Source: Lentibacillus amyloliquefaciens (GTDB lineage Bacteria > Bacillota > Bacilli > Bacillales > Amphibacillaceae). From it: 64,000 nt of DNA. The DNA lies in assembly GCF_001307805.1 (NCBI RefSeq), contig NZ_CP013862.1, forward strand, positions 1 to 64,000, given 5' to 3'. The position numbers and the translations under genes are program-made. The notes under the pieces were generated by a model. That model was not told the DNA's origin, made no database searches, and was given only the letters and a program-made list of their open reading frames with translations. Shown here piece after piece: positions 24,194 through 33,373 of this stretch (within the stretch, counting starts at the first letter, position 1; each line of letters opens with the position of its first letter).

Positions 24194-25453
24194 GTGAGAA
24201 AAACAGTCGGAGCCGCAGTTGCTGCCGGTACAGTTATGTTTGGAAGTTTGTTTTTGACAGATTCAGTTCATGCTGAAACGTTAGAAGATGTCAAGGATGA
24301 ACGTGCAGAAGTTCAGGGAGAACTATCAGGTGCAGAATCGGAAATCGCTGACGTTATGGTAGAGTTAGAAGATTTGAATGAAAAAATTGCATCTGTTGAT
24401 GATGCACTTGCTGAAAATAAACAAAAAATGAACGATACAAAACAAAAAATAACAAATACTGAAGAAAAAGTTGCGTCCCTTGAAGAGGAAGTTAAAGCGC
24501 TTCAAGAAAAAATTGAAGAACGCAAAGAGATTTTGAAAGAGCGTATTGTTTCACTGCAAAAAAATGGCGGCGATATCAGTTACTTGGAAGTCGTTTTCGG
24601 ATCCAAGAGTTTTGGTGATATGATCAGCCGGCTATCTGCTGTATCAAAAATTGCAGAGTCTGACGAAAAATTGATGAAACAGCAGGAAGCGGATAAGGCT
24701 GAAGTCGAGGAGAAAAAGCAGGACAAGGAAGACAAACTAGCAGGTCTCAAGGATATGAAAGTTGAACTTGAAGGCATGAAAGAAACCATTACAGCGCAGA
24801 AAGAACAAAATGAAAAAGATAAACAAAAACTTAAGGATAAAAAACAGGATTTAACAGCTATGAAATCTGAACTTGAAGACAAAGATAGCAGTCTTGCTGC
24901 CGTAGAAAGTGAACTTAAACAGCGCCAAAACAATGGAAATAACGAATCTGATTCTTCCGGTAACTCAACAGCTGTAGCATCAAGTTCTTCGTCTCAATCA
25001 GATTCGTCATCTAATTCATCGACTTCCGGCGACGGGGAGCTTAAACAACTGAGTAATTCAAGCAGCAATAGTAACAAGAGCGGTGGCGGAAACCATAGCT
25101 CTGCTATCAGTGCCGGTTATACCCAGACTGGAACACCATATGTAACAGCAGGCAAAGGCCCGGGCGGATTTGATTGCTCCGGATTTGTATCATGGGCATT
25201 CGGTCAAGCTGGTGTATCGATTCCATCCAGCACGTCAGCACTGCAAGGTGTCGGATCACAAGTTTCATACAGCAGTGCTCAGCCGGGTGACTTAGTATTC
25301 TTTAACACTTATAAAACAAATGGTCATGTGGGCATTTACCTTGGAAATGGCAAGTTCCTGGGTGCTCAAAACAGTACTGGTGTTGCAGTTGCTGATATGA
25401 CAAGCGGCTATTGGAATGATAAATTTGCCGGTCATGTTCGCCGGGTTAACTAA
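24194..25453 (+). CDS. cwlO: D,L-endopeptidase, CwlO-type NlpC/P60 peptidoglycan hydrolase
   Basis: 419 residues from the GTG at 24194, seven bases after GGGGG. A signal peptide ends at SVHA. Residues about 30-270 are a long coiled coil of the PcsB/CwlO type, with SLQKNGGDISYLEVVFGSKS matching CwlO. A Ser/Asn-rich linker (about 275-330) leads to the NlpC/P60 domain with catalytic Cys in FDCSGFVSW and His in TNGHVGIYLG. It cleaves gamma-D-Glu-diaminopimelate bonds during wall elongation. In B. subtilis CwlO needs FtsEX. The ortholog assignment rests on architecture and motif similarity. Confidence 0.88.
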   Translation: MRKTVGAAVAAGTVMFGSLFLTDSVHAETLEDVKDERAEVQGELSGAESEIADVMVELEDLNEKIASVDDALAENKQKMNDTKQKITNTEEKVASLEEEVKALQEKIEERKEILKERIVSLQKNGGDISYLEVVFGSKSFGDMISRLSAVSKIAESDEKLMKQQEADKAEVEEKKQDKEDKLAGLKDMKVELEGMKETITAQKEQNEKDKQKLKDKKQDLTAMKSELEDKDSSLAAVESELKQRQNNGNNESDSSGNSTAVASSSSSQSDSSSNSSTSGDGELKQLSNSSSNSNKSGGGNHSSAISAGYTQTGTPYVTAGKGPGGFDCSGFVSWAFGQAGVSIPSSTSALQGVGSQVSYSSAQPGDLVFFNTYKTNGHVGIYLGNGKFLGAQNSTGVAVADMTSGYWNDKFAGHVRRVN

Positions 25454-25470
25454 ATAACAAAGGCTGTATT

Positions 25471-25527
25471 GTACTGTATTCCAAAAGGCAGAATGATATC
25501 TGACTTCTGGGATGCAGTACTTTTTTA
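25471..25527 (+). terminator. Rho-independent terminator
   Basis: GTACTGTATTCC and GGGATGCAGTAC pair with one mismatch across a 26-base loop, followed by six T. The region from here to 25813 holds no gene and no clear promoter. Confidence 0.7.
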
Positions 25528-25813
25528 TGGAGTTTTTACCAAGACAAGATATTGCATACCCAGCAATACTGTTTATAGCAGAAACATATCAAACAATAGT
25601 ATATAAAGACCAAATAATAAATGTTGTCTTGGTATAACTAGAAAATATTCAACAAAAAATGTATAATAATCCACAGATTTCCAAATCAACAAAATAAGAG
25701 TTTTCTCAGAGGTTTAGGATATACATAAAGGTGTGGAGCTGATTTGGCAATACAGTGATGTTTCGCTTGAACAAACATTTTGCTCCCTAAGCCCGGAAAA
25801 GAAAGGAATTATT

Positions 25814-27313
25814 ATGGAAAAACATACTTATAAGAATCCGGTATTTTTTATATCAGCTATAATTGTTGGACTATTAGTGTTAGCCGGAGCACTCTTTACT
25901 GAAACATTTAAAGCGATTGCCAATCAATTATTCAGTTTCACAACGATTAATTTTGGCTGGTTTTACTTACTGGCAGTGTTTATTTTTGTCATGTTTTTAG
26001 CAATACTGTCATTGACCAGATATGGCAAAATTCGTCTCGGGCCTAAGGGGTCCCGCCCTGAGTATCCTTTTTTCACTTGGATTGGTATGCTGTTTTCAGC
26101 CGGGTTTGGCGCCGGTCTGGTATTCTGGGGTGTAGCTGAACCTATGAGTCATTTTTTTGAGACCCCTTTTACCGGTTTAGAGGCGCAAACTGAAGAGGCC
26201 GCCAGAATATCTATGGGGTATTCCTTTTTCCATTGGGCTGTGAGCCAATGGTCAGTGTTTGCTGTTGTCGGTTTAATCATTGCTTTTCTGCAATTTAAGA
26301 AAGAAAAGAAAGGACTAATCTCAACAGCAATTGAACCTGTAGTTGGAAGCAATCGTATCCTGGGCGGCACGGTTGATACGCTCGCCGTGATTGCAACAGT
26401 TATGGGAGTTGCCACATCACTCGGACTGGGAATATCCCAGATGAATGGCGGCCTGAAGAGCGTCTTTGGTGTTCCGAATGCGATTACGATTCAAATGATA
26501 ATTGCAGCCGTTATGCTGGTGACATATCTGATTTCATCAAGTACAGGTTTGAACCGGGGAATCAAGTGGCTCAGTAATTTGAATCTTGGTTTATGCTTGC
26601 TGCTCCTTGTGTTTGTTTTTATCGCAGGCCCGACCGTCTTTATTTTAGATACGTTTGTACTGGGATTAGGCGATTATATTACAAATTTTGTAAGCTACAG
26701 TTTCCGTCTGACACCATATTCCGGTGAAAGCTGGGTGACTGAGTGGACCATTTTCTACTGGGCATGGTCAACAGCCTGGTCGCCATTTGTCGGTGCGTTT
26801 GTTGCCCGCGTGTCAAGAGGCCGGACAATCCGTGAGTTTGTATTTGGTGTCCTGGTTGTTCCGCCGGTTATTGCCTGTCTATGGATTGCAGCGTTTGGCG
26901 GAACAGCTATTTACAGTGACCTATTCAACGGGACGCAAATTGCTGAAGCGGTCAATGCTGATATGACGGTTGCCTTGTTTGAAACATTTGCCAACTTGCC
27001 AATGCCAAATGTTCTGTCCATACTGGCTATTTTGCTCATTTTCACTTTCCTGGTTACATCAGCAGACTCTGCCACTTATATACTGGGAAGCATGACGTCT
27101 AAAGGCAGCCTTAACCCTGCATTGACAGTAAAAATCATTTGGGGCGTATTGATTACAGCTATTGCTGTCGTACTCCTGTTTGCCGGCGGTTTGAATGCAT
27201 TGCAGACGGCATCGCTGACGTCCGCATTGCCATTTACGATTATATTACTGCTGATTGTCGTGGCGTTTATTAAAATGATTAAAAAAGAACAAGTGCCAAA
27301 AAAAGGTGAATGA
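25814..27313 (+). CDS. opuD: BCCT family glycine betaine transporter (OpuD-like)
   Basis: 499 residues from the ATG at 25814 after AAAGGAAT; an in-frame TTG-type start at 25733 is rejected. Twelve membrane helices and the betaine/carnitine/choline signature GMLFSAGFGAGLVFWGVAEP (about residue 95), plus the aromatic substrate box WTIFYWAWSTAW (about 315). The carrier uses ion-driven uptake of compatible solutes under osmotic stress. The C-terminus is short, as in OpuD. Specificity (betaine or choline) is inferred. Confidence 0.92.
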   Translation: MEKHTYKNPVFFISAIIVGLLVLAGALFTETFKAIANQLFSFTTINFGWFYLLAVFIFVMFLAILSLTRYGKIRLGPKGSRPEYPFFTWIGMLFSAGFGAGLVFWGVAEPMSHFFETPFTGLEAQTEEAARISMGYSFFHWAVSQWSVFAVVGLIIAFLQFKKEKKGLISTAIEPVVGSNRILGGTVDTLAVIATVMGVATSLGLGISQMNGGLKSVFGVPNAITIQMIIAAVMLVTYLISSSTGLNRGIKWLSNLNLGLCLLLLVFVFIAGPTVFILDTFVLGLGDYITNFVSYSFRLTPYSGESWVTEWTIFYWAWSTAWSPFVGAFVARVSRGRTIREFVFGVLVVPPVIACLWIAAFGGTAIYSDLFNGTQIAEAVNADMTVALFETFANLPMPNVLSILAILLIFTFLVTSADSATYILGSMTSKGSLNPALTVKIIWGVLITAIAVVLLFAGGLNALQTASLTSALPFTIILLLIVVAFIKMIKKEQVPKKGE

Positions 27314-27406
27314 ATCAAAATCGGACTTGTACCGGCAAGTTGTCCCTAAAATTTCTTGAATAACCACACAGGATTGAAAAAGGGATCCCGCTTCCGGTTG
27401 CATGCC

Positions 27407-27447
27407 GAAAAAAGCAGCTGAAGAGCGGTTCTTCCGCTGCTTTTTTA
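27407..27447 (+). terminator. Rho-independent terminator
   Basis: AAAAAAGCAGC and GCTGCTTTTTT enclose an inner stem GAAGA/TTCTTC. Confidence 0.9.
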
Positions 27448-27535
27448 CCTTGAATTTATTAAAAGGAATCGCTGCGGTCCAAACAGTAACGTTATCATCC
27501 TGTAAAGCTAAACAATGATCCAGGAAAGGGGTACA

Positions 27536-28765
27536 TTGCTTGTGATTATTGCAATTATTATATTATTGTTTGTCTCACTTTTCTTCTCCGGGAGTGAAAC
27601 AGCTTTAACTGCAGCCAATAGGATGAAATTACAGGCAAGAGCGGATAATCATGATAATAAAGCAAAGAAACTATTGGATTTAATTTCTAAACCAAATGAA
27701 TTTATAACAACAATCTTAATAGGCAATAACATTTCCAATATCGTGCTCCCGACCTTAGTGACAGCCATGGCGATACAGTACGACTTTAACGTGGGTGTTG
27801 CGTCTGCTGTTTTGACCATTTTAATTATTGTGTTTGCTGAAGTCATTCCGAAGTCTGTGGCAGCAGCATTTCCGAATCAAATAGCAATGATGATTTCACC
27901 GGTCATCCGATTTTTTGTCATTGTATTAAAACCGATTACCATCATTCTTAATTGGCTGACAAATAAGATAACCAGTGCACTTGCAAAGGGAGATTCAAGC
28001 GATGCATCGGTCTCCAAGGAAGAATTGCGCAGTATGGTTGATATCGCTGATTCGGAAGGAACGTTTAATGACGCAGAATCCAATCGTATTAAAGGTGTGC
28101 TTGATTTTTACAATCTCGATGTCAAAGATGTCCTGAAAACCCCAAGAGTTGATATTACAGCTTTGGCATCAACAACTTCTTTTGAGGAAGTAAGAGATAT
28201 GGTCATTCAAAATCCGTATACACGATACCCTGTTTACCATAAGGATATAGATGACATTGTCGCGGTCTTTCATTCGAAATATTTGATTTCCTGGTCCATG
28301 GAACCTGACAAATCATTACAGCATTTCAGCTATTCGGATCCGCTGATTGTGTTTGAGTTTCAACCGGCTGAATGGGTTTTCCGGAAGATGACGAAAGAGA
28401 AGAAACATATGGCGGTTGTACTGGATGAATATGGCGGAACGGAAGGAATTTTAACACATGAAGACGCCATTGAAGCCATGATAGGACAGGAAATTGAAGA
28501 TGAAATGGATTCTGATACTGCCGCGATTGTTGAGAAACTGACCGATAATGAAATCATTTGTGACGGAAAAATAACGCTTTATCAGCTTAATACAATTTTT
28601 GATACAGATATTCCTGAAGAGGAAGACGTGCTTTCCGGTTATTTGCTGAAAGAATTTAATGCATTCCCTGAAGAAGGGGAAATGATCGAGCGGGATAACC
28701 TGACTTTTAAAGTGCTGGAAGTTGCGGGAAGAATGGTCAGGAAGGTACAGATCAATAAAGTGTGA
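27536..28765 (+). CDS. CNNM/CorC-type (DUF21-CBS) membrane protein
   Basis: About 409 residues. AGGAAAGGGG lies inside the longer frame from ATG 27515, so the start is probably TTG 27536 or GTG 27542. The DUF21 domain has three to four helices (about 1-150) with FFSGSETALTAANRMKL and LIGNNISNIV. A CBS pair (about 200-320) with DEYGGTEGILTHED is followed by a CorC_HlyC domain (about 335-405). CNNM proteins act in magnesium or sodium-coupled metal export. Similar to the YhdP/YhdT/YrkA paralogues of B. subtilis; which one cannot be told. Confidence 0.88.
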   Translation: MLVIIAIIILLFVSLFFSGSETALTAANRMKLQARADNHDNKAKKLLDLISKPNEFITTILIGNNISNIVLPTLVTAMAIQYDFNVGVASAVLTILIIVFAEVIPKSVAAAFPNQIAMMISPVIRFFVIVLKPITIILNWLTNKITSALAKGDSSDASVSKEELRSMVDIADSEGTFNDAESNRIKGVLDFYNLDVKDVLKTPRVDITALASTTSFEEVRDMVIQNPYTRYPVYHKDIDDIVAVFHSKYLISWSMEPDKSLQHFSYSDPLIVFEFQPAEWVFRKMTKEKKHMAVVLDEYGGTEGILTHEDAIEAMIGQEIEDEMDSDTAAIVEKLTDNEIICDGKITLYQLNTIFDTDIPEEEDVLSGYLLKEFNAFPEEGEMIERDNLTFKVLEVAGRMVRKVQINKV

Positions 28766-28780
28766 CACGACAGGTCCTAA

Positions 28781-28810
28781 TTGACGAACGTATCATGACT
28801 CGTATATACT
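28781..28810 (+). promoter_or_regulatory. Promoter of the guanidine exporter operon
   Basis: -35 TTGACG, 18-bp spacer, -10 TATACT, immediately upstream of the riboswitch. Confidence 0.65.
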
Positions 28811-28823
28811 GTGAGTAATAAAA

Positions 28824-28948
28824 GGTTTTCTAGGGTTCCGCAGCATATGCTGGTCTGGTCCGAGAGAAAACGCACGATTAGTGTACACGGCGGGACAAAA
28901 GCCCGGGAGGATATCTGCATGACGATATCTTCCCGGGCTTTTTATTTT
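28824..28948 (+). promoter_or_regulatory. Guanidine-I (ykkC) riboswitch with terminator platform
   Basis: Conserved blocks in order: CTAGGGTTCCG, TGGTCCGAGAG, ACACGGCGGGACAAAAGCC, CGGGAGG. The 3' core AGCCCGGGAGGATATC (28900-28915) is also the left arm of a terminator with GATATCTTCCCGGGCT (28924-28939) and a T run. Guanidine binding would hold the core in the aptamer and prevent termination. It precedes two SMR genes, the known partners of this class. Confidence 0.93.
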
Positions 28949-28950
28949 TG

Positions 28951-29098
28951 TCCCGTATGTAACGGGCAGTAAGACTCCCACCTAAACAATTTGTGTTTAC
29001 AAGAAAGTGTAGGCGGGGAATCAACTGCCCGTAAATGTCCGATTTAGTTCAACTAACAATCAGTGGGAAAACTTCCACTGATTGAAGTTTCACTTTAT
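28951..29098. repeat. Two-hairpin dispersed repeat, copy B
   Basis: First hairpin ACGGGCAGT/ACTGCCCGT (28962-29032), conserved AAATGTCCGATTTAGTTCA, second hairpin CAATCAGTGG/CCACTGATTG (29057-29084), then CACTTTAT. It lies in the leader between the riboswitch terminator and the exporter start codon. Confidence 0.75.
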
Positions 29099-29130
29099 CG
29101 GACGAATTTTGCAGGACAGGAGCGATGATC

Positions 29131-29469
29131 ATGAATAAGAGCTGGAATATTTTATTTTTGGCAGGGCTGTTTGAAATCGGCTGGGTCGTTGGACTCAAAC
29201 ATGCCAACAGTGTCACGGCATGGATCCTGACTGTGATTGCTATTTATCTTAGTATGCATTTACTTGTATTATCTTCCAAAAAACTTCCGGTTGGCACAGC
29301 ATATGCCGTGTTTGCCGGGATTGGAGCAACAGGAACCGTCATATTGGAAATAGTTGTATTTGACGAACCGTTTCGCTTGCTCAAAATTTTACTCATTTTA
29401 TTACTGTTAAGCGGTGTCATCGGATTGAAACTTGTTACAGATGAACAGGCGGGTGAGCGCGATTCATGA
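29131..29469 (+). CDS. gdnC: Guanidinium exporter subunit, SMR family (YkkC/GdnC)
   Basis: 112 residues from the ATG at 29131, nine bases after AGGAG; an ATG at 29125 is too close to it. Four membrane helices and the SMR signature: membrane Glu in LFEIGWVVGLKHA (about residue 14), PVGTAYAVFAGIG. Downstream of a guanidine-I riboswitch and overlapping its partner by four bases, so it is assigned to the heterodimeric guanidinium/proton antiporter YkkCD. This type of pair exports guanidinium in exchange for protons. Confidence 0.92.
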   Translation: MNKSWNILFLAGLFEIGWVVGLKHANSVTAWILTVIAIYLSMHLLVLSSKKLPVGTAYAVFAGIGATGTVILEIVVFDEPFRLLKILLILLLLSGVIGLKLVTDEQAGERDS

Positions 29470-29780
29470 GCTGGATTTATTTAATTATTGCCGGATTTGG
29501 CGAAATTTTTGGTGTGATGGGCATTACTAAAGTGAATCAGAAGAAAAGTGTTTTTTCATTTACATGGCTGATTGGCGGCTTTCTATTTAGCTTTCTATTT
29601 TTGACATTAGCCATGGAGAATCTGCCTATGGGTACAGCGTATGCCATATGGACGGGAATAGGTACGGCAGGAAGTGCGATTGCCGGTATGATTTTTTATG
29701 GTGAATCAACAGATTGGCGCCGCATTTTGTTCATCGGTATGATAATTGCTGCAGCGGTTGGTCTGAAACTAATTACCTAG
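29466..29780 (+). CDS. gdnD: Guanidinium exporter subunit, SMR family (YkkD/GdnD)
   Basis: 104 residues. Four helices, GFGEIFGVMGITK with the membrane Glu (about residue 13), and PMGTAYAIWTGIGTAGS. Starts on the ATGA overlap with the previous gene and should form the antiparallel partner of it. Controlled by the upstream riboswitch. Confidence 0.92.
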   Translation: MSWIYLIIAGFGEIFGVMGITKVNQKKSVFSFTWLIGGFLFSFLFLTLAMENLPMGTAYAIWTGIGTAGSAIAGMIFYGESTDWRRILFIGMIIAAAVGLKLIT

Positions 29781-29853
29781 CAATGTTTAATTGACGTATT
29801 ATGCGGATAAATAGGAATAAGTACCAATCAATTAAAGGGAGTGCCTATATCCG

Positions 29854-30657
29854 ATGAGTTTACGTCAACAGATTAATCAGCTTGAGCATATAAAAAAAGA
29901 ACAAGACAATAAAATCCTGACGATGTATTTAAATACAGACCCGTCTGATGCAAATCAGCAAGCCGGTGAATGGAAACTTCATTTAAAGAATGGACTCCGT
30001 AATTTTGAAAGCTATTTAAAAGAGGATAATGATAAAGAAGAGCTGAAAAATTTTCAGCTTGTCAAGCAAAAGGTAGAAAAATTTGTTCATAACAATGAAC
30101 AGCATTTTCGCAAGGGTATCATTTTATTTGCATCAGCTGATGAAGAAATATGGTTTGCCGACAGATTTCAAATGCCGATTAAAACAGAATTTTATTGGGA
30201 AACAATTCCTGAACTTGAGCAGTTAAAAGAGCTTGAAGAAACATATCCAAATACAGGTATCATACTTGTGCAGAAAGATGAGATAAAAATTATTGAGTCA
30301 CATCTCAATGAGATATTGGAAACAGATTACTATAAATTTGATCTCGATACAGATAAATGGCGTCAGTTTACCGGTCCGCATAAGGCTGACGCATCAATGG
30401 GCTCCGGAGGCAGGAGCACCCAGCAGGACAAATTCAATGCGCGCTATGAAGCTAACAAACAGCGCTGGTATAAAAGCATTGCACCGAAATTGGATAAAAA
30501 AGCAAAAGATCATGAGTGGGAAAACATTTATGTGGTCGGTGAGCCGGATGATGCATCAGAATTAAAAGAAGAAATGAACAAACCGGTTACCGGACTAATT
30601 CAGAAAAACCTGCTCCATCATGAAGAAACAAAAGTGCTTGAAGAAATCTTTGGATAA
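29854..30657 (+). CDS. VLRF1/aeRF1-type release-factor-like protein
   Basis: 267 residues after AAAGGGAG. The sequence starts MSLRQQINQLEHIKKEQ, with ILTMYLNTDPSD and the segment WRQFTGPHKADASMGSGGRSTQQDKFNARYEA, where a GxGG-containing motif in a Lys/Arg-rich region resembles the catalytic loop of archaeo-eukaryotic RF1-like proteins. Bacterial members are predicted to act on stalled ribosomes or tRNA linkages; function is not established. Monocistronic, with a terminator downstream. Confidence 0.75.
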   Translation: MSLRQQINQLEHIKKEQDNKILTMYLNTDPSDANQQAGEWKLHLKNGLRNFESYLKEDNDKEELKNFQLVKQKVEKFVHNNEQHFRKGIILFASADEEIWFADRFQMPIKTEFYWETIPELEQLKELEETYPNTGIILVQKDEIKIIESHLNEILETDYYKFDLDTDKWRQFTGPHKADASMGSGGRSTQQDKFNARYEANKQRWYKSIAPKLDKKAKDHEWENIYVVGEPDDASELKEEMNKPVTGLIQKNLLHHEETKVLEEIFG

Positions 30658-30726
30658 TCCTGCTAAGAAAAGCTTTCAGTTCAGGTTACGGGTTTTGTTA
30701 CCTATCGCAAACTTAAATATGTAAGC

Positions 30727-30770
30727 AAAATGACTATCAAATTGTAGATTGATTTGGTAGTCATTTTTTA
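30727..30770 (+). terminator. Rho-independent terminator
   Basis: ATGACTA(T)CAAAT pairs with ATTTG(G)TAGTCAT around a short loop, followed by TTTTTTA. Confidence 0.8.
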
Positions 30771-30887
30771 TTGAGACAAAAGCAGCATATTTTTCAAAAA
30801 ATAATGACTTGAGTCACTTGTGTAATTATTTATTTTTTTGTACATTAAAAGAGATTTAAGTATTTCTTATTAAAAAGGATATAAGGA

Positions 30888-31298
30888 TTGCAAGCGAAGC
30901 AAATTTATGTGAATTTGCCGGTAAAAGACCTGAATAAATCCGTTGCCTTTTTTTCTAAGATAGGGTTTGAGTTTGACCCTCAAGCTACGGATGAAAACGC
31001 AACGTGCATGGTGATTAATGAAAATACATTTGTAATGCTGCTCGTCGAAACGTTTTTTAAAACTTTTACCAACAAAGAAATTGCTGATACAACCAACAAT
31101 ACCGAAGCTATTCTGGCTATTTCCGCTGAAAGTAGAGAACAAGTTGATGAGATTGTAAAGAAAGCGTTAGAAGCTGGCGGAAAGTCTGCAAATGATCCGA
31201 TAGACCATGGATTTATGTACGGATGGAGTTTTCAGGATATAGACGGCCATCTTTGGGAAGTCATGTACATGGATGAAAGCGAAGCTGCGCAAGGTTAA
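30888..31298 (+). CDS. VOC family (glyoxalase/bleomycin-resistance fold) protein
   Basis: 136 residues from a TTG after AAGGATATAAGG. Starts QIYVNLPVKDLNKSVAFFSKIGFEF, the N-terminal VOC module, and ends with DIDGHLWEVMYMDES, where Glu is the usual metal ligand. Glyoxalase-like predicted lyase subgroup common in bacilli. Substrate unknown. Stand-alone with a terminator downstream. Confidence 0.85.
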   Translation: MQAKQIYVNLPVKDLNKSVAFFSKIGFEFDPQATDENATCMVINENTFVMLLVETFFKTFTNKEIADTTNNTEAILAISAESREQVDEIVKKALEAGGKSANDPIDHGFMYGWSFQDIDGHLWEVMYMDESEAAQG

Positions 31299-31337
31299 GT
31301 TTGAAACCAATTCACCTATACATTTCTATTATATAAA

Positions 31338-31386
31338 GCCTCCCATTACATGTGATTCCGTTTATCATGTATGAGGAGGTTTTTAT
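31338..31386 (+). terminator. Rho-independent terminator
   Basis: CCTCCCAT...ACATG pairs with CATGT...ATGAGGAGG, followed by TTTTTATTT. Confidence 0.7.
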
Positions 31387-31491
31387 TTGCACGCTGCTTT
31401 TTCTAAAAGTAAACAAAACTCTTTTAGCATAAGGTGGTAAAACCCAAGTTGTTTCGTCCATAAGCCTAAAAATTTATAAGGGGTTAAACAG

Positions 31492-31844
31492 TTGAAAGCA
31501 TTATTCTTTTTATACGAAGGGTATGTTGATTGGGAAATTAGTCCTTTGTCCTGCATGTTAAATGTCTGTGACGTCGAAATTGATACTGCAGCATTAAATG
31601 AGGAAGTCACTCATGAAGGAAAGTTCAAAGTAAAGGTTGATTTGAATATTGAAGCGTGTAATCCCTCGAATTACAATATTTTGATCATACCGGGAGGAGA
31701 ACCGGCTCCATTTGATAAAGATGAACGTTTGCTCACACTGATTCGTGGATTTGATAAACAAGGTAAATGGATCGCAGCGATTTGCGGGGGACCACATTCC
31801 TGGCGGCGGCTGGCATTTTGCGCGAAAGAAAGTATTCAACATAA
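31492..31844 (+). pseudogene. DJ-1/PfpI family protein, frameshifted and truncated
   Basis: A TTG start after AAGGGG gives about 100 residues of a PfpI-like fold (MKALFFLYEGYVDWEISPL, ILIIPGGEPAPFDKD, WIAAICGG with the nucleophile Cys). At GGGGG (31786-31790) the frame slips; one extra G would restore TTFLAAAGILRERKYST, which ends at TAA 31844. Full family members are about 190-200 residues, so even the repaired frame is truncated. The printed frame continues to 31908 with unrelated residues. Former function unknown; the family includes amidases, chaperones and glyoxalases. Confidence 0.7.
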
Positions 31845-31940
31845 TGATAGGGTCAGTCAATCGTTCTGGTTGACCTTTTTTATCTGTGAAATCAATGATG
31901 TTCCATGAATGGCTTAGTTTTAACGGGTTTATTTTTTATC

Positions 31941-31966
31941 AACAAAAGCACCGTATTTAGCGGTGC
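31941..31966 (-). terminator. Terminator of the leftward zinc operon
   Basis: On the minus strand GCACCG, seven-base loop, CGGTGC, then TTTTGTTG. About 125 bases beyond the zur stop codon; nothing else is seen in between. Confidence 0.55.
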
Positions 31967-32092
31967 AATTTAATATACAAATTAGCGTTTTGTGAAAGGA
32001 ACCCGTTACGGTTCAGAAAGTCTTTTTTAAAAGTTAAGAAAATATATCTGGAAAGACGGGGGCATACCTGGGCGGCAAAAAAGAAACAATGC

Positions 32093-32500
32093 TTACTGGC
32101 ACGCCGGGCATAAGCCGTATATTTCGAACTTATGGTCTTCGATTGCATAATTGCCAAGGGACTGCTGTACTTCCTTCATTGGGCAGACTTCAATTTCTTT
32201 TGTTTTTCCGCAATCTTTGCAGATAAAATGGTGATGATGGTGCTCCGTACAGCTGATGCGAAAGTTCTTTTCTCCGTTTAGTTCGGTTGTTTCCAGCACG
32301 CCAACTTCGTGAAACAAGTGAAGATTGCGGTAAACAGTATCAAAACTGATGCCCTCATATAAAGGTTCTAAATAGGCAATGAGATCTTTTGCTGTGCGAT
32401 AGCCGTCAGCTTCAGCAAAAAACGTCAGTATATCTTTTCGTTTGCCGGTTGTCTTGTAGCCTTCTTTTTTAATCTGTTCAATCGCCTCATTAAGTTTCAT
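32093..32500 (-). CDS. zur: Zinc uptake repressor Zur (Fur family)
   Basis: 135 residues. An N-terminal winged helix with recognition helix SFDTVYRNLHLFHEVGVLE is followed by a dimerisation domain with the run CTEHHHHHFICKDCGK and CPAC at the C-terminus, giving two CxxC structural zinc pairs and the His cluster of Fur proteins. Assignment to Zur rather than Fur or PerR comes from its place as last gene of the znuACB operon and the Zur box at the operon promoter. With zinc bound it would repress its own operon. In B. subtilis zur is not in this operon. Confidence 0.88.
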   Translation of the reverse strand: MKLNEAIEQIKKEGYKTTGKRKDILTFFAEADGYRTAKDLIAYLEPLYEGISFDTVYRNLHLFHEVGVLETTELNGEKNFRISCTEHHHHHFICKDCGKTKEIEVCPMKEVQQSLGNYAIEDHKFEIYGLCPACQ

Positions 32501-32507
32501 TTCGGGC

Positions 32508-33356
32508 TCACCTTCCTTTCCTCATTTTCAGCGGCATACTTAAACGTTTGAAACCAATTGCCACAAGGAGGATGGCAATGGAAACCATGACAATGGTTCC
32601 GCCTGGCGGGATGCTGAAATAATAGCCTGCTATTAAACCTATGATAACAGCTGTTTCGCCAAATACAATTGAAAAAAGAATCATTTGCTTAAAACCGCGG
32701 GCAATCCGCATACTAGCTGCTACAGGCAATGTCATCAAAGCAGACACAAGCAGCACACCAACGACACGGATCGATGCTGCTATAACCAGTGCTGTCATAA
32801 TGATAAAGAGCAAATGAATCCTTTTGGCATGGATTCCTGAAACAACAGCGTGTTCTTCATCAAAGGATAAGGTTACCAGTTCTTTATAAAATAACCCAAT
32901 CCCCAACATAATAACTGCTGCGATTCCCAAAATCGAATAAAAGTCCGTCTCACTGACGGCAGAGACAGAGCCGAATAAATAATTGAATAAATCGGTGTTG
33001 AAACCATCAGCGAGCGCTATGAAAATAACGCTCAGCCCTACACCGCCCGATAATATGATCGGAATAGCAAGCTCCTGATATGCTTTATAAACGTCGCGCA
33101 ATTTTTCAATGAAAATCGATCCGAGAACGGAAAATCCCATTCCGCTATAGAGCGGGGCAATTCCCAGGGCGAATTTCTTATCCATAAAAAGTCCGAACGC
33201 GATGCCGGCAAGTGTTACGTGAGACAATGCATCAGCTATCAGGGAAAGCCGCCTGACAACGATGAAGGTCCCGAGCAATGGTGCAATGATACCGATTAAT
33301 AGTCCTGTTAAAAAAGTATGGCGTAAAAAATCATATTCTAAAAAATCTGCCAGCAT
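32508..33356 (-). CDS. znuB: Zinc ABC transporter permease ZnuB
   Basis: 282 residues from the ATG at 33356, eight bases after GGAGG; the TTG at 33371 includes that site. About eight membrane helices of the ABC-3 family, with GIIAPLLGTFIVVRRLSLIADALSHVTLAGIA as the conserved N-terminal segment and ALMTLPVAASMRIARGFK near the C-terminus. Forms the channel of the zinc importer with ZnuA and ZnuC. It lies between znuC and zur with gaps of 17 and 7 bases. Confidence 0.93.
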   Translation of the reverse strand: MLADFLEYDFLRHTFLTGLLIGIIAPLLGTFIVVRRLSLIADALSHVTLAGIAFGLFMDKKFALGIAPLYSGMGFSVLGSIFIEKLRDVYKAYQELAIPIILSGGVGLSVIFIALADGFNTDLFNYLFGSVSAVSETDFYSILGIAAVIMLGIGLFYKELVTLSFDEEHAVVSGIHAKRIHLLFIIMTALVIAASIRVVGVLLVSALMTLPVAASMRIARGFKQMILFSIVFGETAVIIGLIAGYYFSIPPGGTIVMVSIAILLVAIGFKRLSMPLKMRKGR

Positions 33357-33373
33357 AAAGGATTCCTCCAACG

